From NCBI RefSeq assembly GCF_964340395.1, contig NC_135561.1:20470740-20481739 (forward strand): 11,000 bases of DNA, given 5' to 3'. Of the stretch, positions 7,977-11,000 are shown one piece after another (the stretch's first letter is position 1; the number at the start of each line of letters is the position of its first letter). Source of the stretch: Glandiceps talaboti (lineage: Eukaryota; Hemichordata; Enteropneusta; Spengelidae). The notes beneath the pieces were generated by a model that saw nothing but the letters and a program-made list of their open reading frames with translations, was not told the origin of the DNA and made no database searches. A program made the translations under genes and the position numbers.

Positions 7977-8300
7977 ATAGGTGCTGTGGTAAGAAATTAT
8001 TGTCTTACTAAATCATCTGAATGGGTACATTACCAAGAAATTGTTCTTACTCATATGTAAAATAGTAATATAGACCGAGGTGCTGTGGTGAGAAATGCAG
8101 TCTCACTGTGAGATCAAAATGGGTAGTAGCAGTAAAAAATCATTATCTAGCTATGTGATCTAAAATATGTACACAAACAAAATCATTATTTGAAATCCAA
8201 AATAGGGAAAAATTGTTGAATTTCTTACAATGTAATAAAAAACATAGGTGTCTTGGTGAGAAATTATTATCTCACTAAGTGATCAAAAATACTAGACAAC
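7977..8300. repeat. Decayed tandem array of roughly 44-52 bp units with conserved hairpin
   Basis: Three clear units contain aggtg, then c or t rich bases, then a hairpin and a gatcaaaa or atc-rich tail. Stems are gtaaga/tcttac (7989-7994 with 8003-8008), gtgaga/tctcac (8088-8093 with 8101-8106) and gtgaga/tctcac (8256-8261 with 8270-8275), with 7-8 base loops. The first differs from the others at a paired position, A with T instead of G with C. Weaker units lie near 8036, 8131, 8175 and 8211, giving an approximate spacing of 36-52 bp. No CpG occurs in 8101-8340. Confidence 0.7.
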
Positions 8301-8973
8301 TGAGATACTACTGTCTGGAATCACAATAACAAGAAATCAGTCACTTTGTCTGACTACGATCAAAACCACGAGGCAGGAAAATGTTGACTAGCCCTGCAAT
8401 ACAAAATAGGTACAGTGCCAAGAATTCCAAAGTGAAAACAGATCCTAACAAATCAAAACTTAAAATGAAATTAGAGCTGATGAAATTAAATCTAAAAGGT
8501 TTGTAGTAGAAGTCTGACCTAAGATTAACCTCTCTGTTCACAGACTTGAACGATGTTATTGTTTACAGGATATGGTTTTACGCTCTGACAGACTTTGTTT
8601 ACTCGCAATCTCCCAAGTGGCACATGTATTGACAACTTGCACTCATATCAATGTAATTGGCAGTCTGCCCATTACGAATGTTAATTTGACATTTTACAGA
8701 CCAACAACTATTTCTCCAGACTACTACTAGTTAAAAAATCCCTCAGGCAACATTTATCTTTATCTTGTTTCGCTCGACCCAAATTTTTCACCCCACTATT
8801 CAAACTTTTGAAAATTTTCCGAACATTGAATATTATGGTATGGTTACACAACAACTACCGATATATTTAGACAAAAGAGCATCTGACATTTTACATTTTG
8901 TTGTTTTTTAAACAACAGATCCATCTGTGTCTTACATTGCCTGGAGACCAAAATAACAGTGTCACTAATATCT
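8301..8973. other. Unassigned stretch
   Basis: No gene is recognised. 8290-8370 still carries traces of the hairpin repeat family (aagaaatcag, gatcaaaacc). 8741-8850 is the possible inverted partner of 590-722. A 66-codon minus-strand open frame (8341-8541) is hydrophobic but has no recognised motif. Confidence 0.5.
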
Positions 8974-9183
8974 CGCATAGTGGCGGCATAGCGGGTCAAT
9001 GACTGGTACGCATTTGTGTCCTATATACTATGCAATGTTTTTTTGGTGGTTTTACCCAAGGATGCATTGTGGCACAATGACTACGCATGCACGTTCTATA
9101 TACTATGCACATTCTCCATGCAGAGGGCGCTATCTACAATATCATCGTGAGGTACCCGGTCACAAATGAATCTACCCTGCGCG
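8974..9183. promoter_or_regulatory. CpG-enriched patch, candidate regulatory element
   Basis: Eleven CpG fall within about 210 bp, against none in 8101-8340. The patch contains a duplicated element (8997-9034 and 9075-9109), a tatatacta motif in each copy, and cagagggcgctat at 9121-9133, which resembles part of the CTCF-type consensus. In a methylated genome, CpG retention would suggest an unmethylated or constrained element. No gene start is visible on either side, so a distal element or a young repeat insertion are both possible. Confidence 0.3.
8997..9109. repeat. Duplicated 35-38 bp element about 78 bp apart
   Basis: caatgact, then tacgca, then tctatatactatgca or cctatatactatgca, occur in the same order at 8997-9034 and 9075-9109. 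The copies differ mainly by a small gap and changes in the middle. The DNA between them contains a T7 run and is not clearly duplicated. Confidence 0.8.
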
Positions 9184-9234
9184 AGCTTATGGGCTTTGCC
9201 TAGTTATGATATTAGAATACATTGTTTATCATAC

Positions 9235-9325
9235 TGTGGTTCATGTTAACATTCATACCCAGCTGTACAATTTGGGACTTGGTAGGATAGAGGTAATTTA
9301 TGTGAAGGATTCAATCGTTTGTGGA
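9235..9325 (+). mobile_element. Truncated SINE body, upstream partner
   Basis: cccagctgtacaatttggga (from 9258), ggtaggatagaggt and a gaaggattcaatc block match 46-110 of copy A and 9461-9520 of the downstream copy. It stops where the tRNA-like head of the next copy begins, with no tail between. This suggests insertion of one SINE into another, or a dimeric arrangement. Confidence 0.6.
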
Positions 9326-9668
9326 GTCATGATAGTCGAATGTTTAGAGGGGTTGGTTTGGAATCTGCAGGTTGTAGGTTCAAGCCTTGTCGCAGGTATT
9401 TGTTTCTGAATGGCTAATGACTTTGGGTAGTATTTGAACCACGGTTGTGCCCCAAAGTCAACCCAGCTGTATCAATGGGGACCTGTTAGGATAGAGGTTG
9501 CAATTTGTGTGGTTTCATCACTAGAGGCTGCTCATAAGGGAGTTGAGGAAAAGGCCAAAAGGCAAAAGGCCATTGTGCCATTTTAGGTCCATGCTAGGAG
9601 TAATAATTATAAAGTACTTTGTGAGTACAGTTTGAGAAAATGTCATGAAAACTTGTAATATATATATA
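9326..9668 (+). mobile_element. tRNA-derived SINE, near-complete copy B
   Basis: The head has an A-box-like tagtcgaatgtttagag (9333-9349) and a B-box-like ggttcaagcc (9377-9386). The intact cloverleaf is lost. The body from 9415 aligns with copy A through cccagctgta, ggatagaggttgcaa, aaaggccattgtgcca, taggtccatgctaggagtaa and taaagtacttt. It ends in an AT-rich simple tail, (ta)n at 9657-9668. No target-site duplication was identified. A 67-codon forward open frame (9206-9409) lies across the head and is not a gene. RNA polymerase III transcription is inferred from the boxes; the B box departs slightly from consensus, so activity is doubtful. Confidence 0.65.
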
Positions 9669-10432
9669 AGAAATTATTAATTATGTGGTTACAGGTACTG
9701 AAAGTTAATTAGAGAGGTACAAAGGACTTTTTCTGTGCTAGGGGTACTGAAGTAATTTGAGCATAACTATATATGAAAAAATGTATGTTACATGTAGTAC
9801 ATTGCTTAGACACAAATATAATTACAGTAGAGTAGAAATTGTTACTTGAAATCAGAGTGATTCAAATGAAAACTACATACTTCAAAAACTAGATTCCAAT
9901 AAGGTAACTTTACTACTACTATACTACAAGCATAATGTATCAAATCTTAGAAAAATGAAAGGAGTCTGTAGAAACCTGGAAATTCTCTGTATCTCTCAAC
10001 TACCCCGAGTACTACATACACTTTACTGGCACTCGCATATCACATGGTACTGTCATAGTATTCTATACACCTTACAACTTGCAGAGACTAACACTGACAG
10101 GAAACTACAGATATAGGTCAAATACTACATCACTCATCTAGAGTTTAACCTAACCTTGGCAACAGTGATAGACAGTTGAAAGTTTTAATGAAAATGATAT
10201 GTCTACACTGCCATACTTTATGCAACATCAGTTGTGATAGTAACTACATTGTAACACACTTGGTGTGTAGACAGACACAACATATTATTATTATACAGGT
10301 TATAATAAACAGACTTGTTAGATTGATAAGAGAGTTAGACTTGTTGGTGCCTACAGAGAGACATTCAAATGTGACTATGATAAACTTTAGGTCACGTCAT
10401 AGCACACCCTGTACAACTAATGTAGTGGTGGC
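9669..10432. other. Unassigned AT-rich stretch
   Basis: No gene or RNA is seen. Minor structures are an acacac-ttg-gtgtgt hairpin at 10254-10268 and an 8-bp inverted pair, gtctacac (10201-10208) with gtgtagac (10265-10272). Small tactac-type runs occur near 9910-9930. Confidence 0.6.
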
Positions 10433-10462
10433 TATGTGTGTGTTGGTGTGTGTGTATGTGTA

Positions 10463-10495
<33 letters not shown>

Positions 10496-10680
10496 GTGTG
10501 TGTGTGTGTGTACGTGTGTGCATATGTGTGTGTCACTGTGTGAATGTGCATGCATGTATGTGTGCATATGTTCATGTGTGCGCGTACATGCGCATGTGTG
10601 TGTGTTCATGTGTGTGCATACATGCGTGTGTGTGTGCATGTGTTCATGTGTGTGTGCATGTGTACATGTGAGTGTGTGCG
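10433..10680. repeat. TG-rich microsatellite or minisatellite with long purine-pyrimidine alternation
   Basis: The first part is (tatgtg)n and (tg)n, then variants with catg, gcatg and a cgcgtacatgcg block near 10581-10592. Purine-pyrimidine alternation is unbroken for 88 bp at 10446-10533. It then resumes in runs of 28, 33, 37 and 26 bp, at 10544-10571, 10573-10605, 10607-10643 and 10645-10670. Cysteine-valine rich frames on the plus strand and threonine-histidine rich frames on the minus strand are artefacts of the repeat. Such tracts are prone to Z-DNA formation and length change. Confidence 0.95.
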
Positions 10681-11000
10681 TGATGTTTTGACTTTCATTG
10701 AATTCTGATACAATAGAAGCTAATTAAACTTGAGACAACTTTGTCTGGAACATCTTCGATCGTAAACCACAGCCTGTTTTGCAACACTGCCCAAGACAAG
10801 ATGTGTTGTGAAAGAAATATCAGTTCTATTTTGCAAGACTATGTCTAGATTGACATCAATCTGACTAATATCCAGTGTGCTCTCTAGTGAAAGACAAATT
10901 TGTTGTTGTTTTAGGTCAAAATGATAAACACCAGGTTTTTTTGTGAGTCACCACATAGTAAGAGAAAGGGGTAACATCAAATTTGATGGTTGATAGGAAA
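10681..11000. other. Unassigned stretch at window end
   Basis: No gene is supported. A T-rich run ending in ag (near 10898-10914) looks like a splice acceptor, but the downstream frame is only 19 codons and not recognisable. cccaagacaagatgtgttgt near 10790-10808 shares gacaagatgt with the 33-bp array, probably by chance. Confidence 0.5.

Noticed and set aside
9020-9106. TATA-box promoters at the tatatacta motifs
   Set aside because: Both motifs belong to a duplicated element, and no coding start or transcript signal follows.
9326-9394. Functional tRNA gene
   Set aside because: Box-like motifs exist, but acceptor and anticodon stems do not form, and the block continues directly into a repeat body shared with 1-262.
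10176-10691. 171-codon forward open frame, the longest in the window
   Set aside because: Most of it is the TG-repeat read as alternating cysteine and valine or methionine. The opposite strand is equally open. No domain is present.
10898-10976. Splice-acceptor-like T-rich run followed by a short terminal exon
   Set aside because: Such runs are common in AT-rich DNA. The frame after it has 19 codons with no recognisable content, and no matching upstream exon is seen.
1-11000. Bacterial or phage gene cluster, defence system or operon
   Set aside because: Coding density is near zero, and the SINE-like pieces, microsatellites and CpG depletion point to an animal genome.

Overview
This window reads as non-coding animal (metazoan) nuclear DNA, most likely intergenic or a large intron from an invertebrate, possibly marine. 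It is AT-rich and mostly poor in CpG. It has minisatellites, microsatellites, tRNA-derived SINE-like pieces and inverted repeats, and no long open frame with recognisable protein character. There are no closely packed genes, ribosome-binding sites or operons of a bacterial or phage kind. The organism cannot be named from the sequence. The general type is inferred from SINE style, low CpG and repeat style.

Layout. 1-262 is a headless SINE-like copy, related to a fuller copy at 9326-9668. 853-1397 is an imperfect inverted repeat of about 68 bp arms enclosing four perfect 18-bp units. 1398-3864 is mostly unassigned, with short hairpins and palindromes. 3865-4441 holds a 56-bp triple repeat, a diverged duplication of about 150 bp and a (GTTT)n tract. 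4585-5225 holds a 73-bp duplication and an older, CpG-richer 145-bp duplication. 5536-6049 holds a hairpin-forming inverted repeat, a tRNA-like SINE head and a nest of small repeats. 6879-8300 is the most repeat-dense part: a 90-bp array, a 33-bp array, and around them a decayed family of roughly 44-50 bp units, three of which keep a hairpin with a paired base change. 8974-9183 is relatively CpG-rich with a duplicated 35-38 bp element. 9235-9668 is a composite SINE. 10433-10680 is a TG-rich tract with long purine-pyrimidine alternation.

No gene can be supported. The open frames that exist are short, stop-free by chance, or produced by tandem repeats whose unit length is a multiple of three (18, 33 and 90 bp). 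No defence, secretion or other multi-gene system is visible. The most notable signals are structural: the hairpin repeat family with an apparent compensatory change, the inverted repeat around a minisatellite, the composite SINE, and the CpG-enriched patch. Identities and CpG counts were made by eye.
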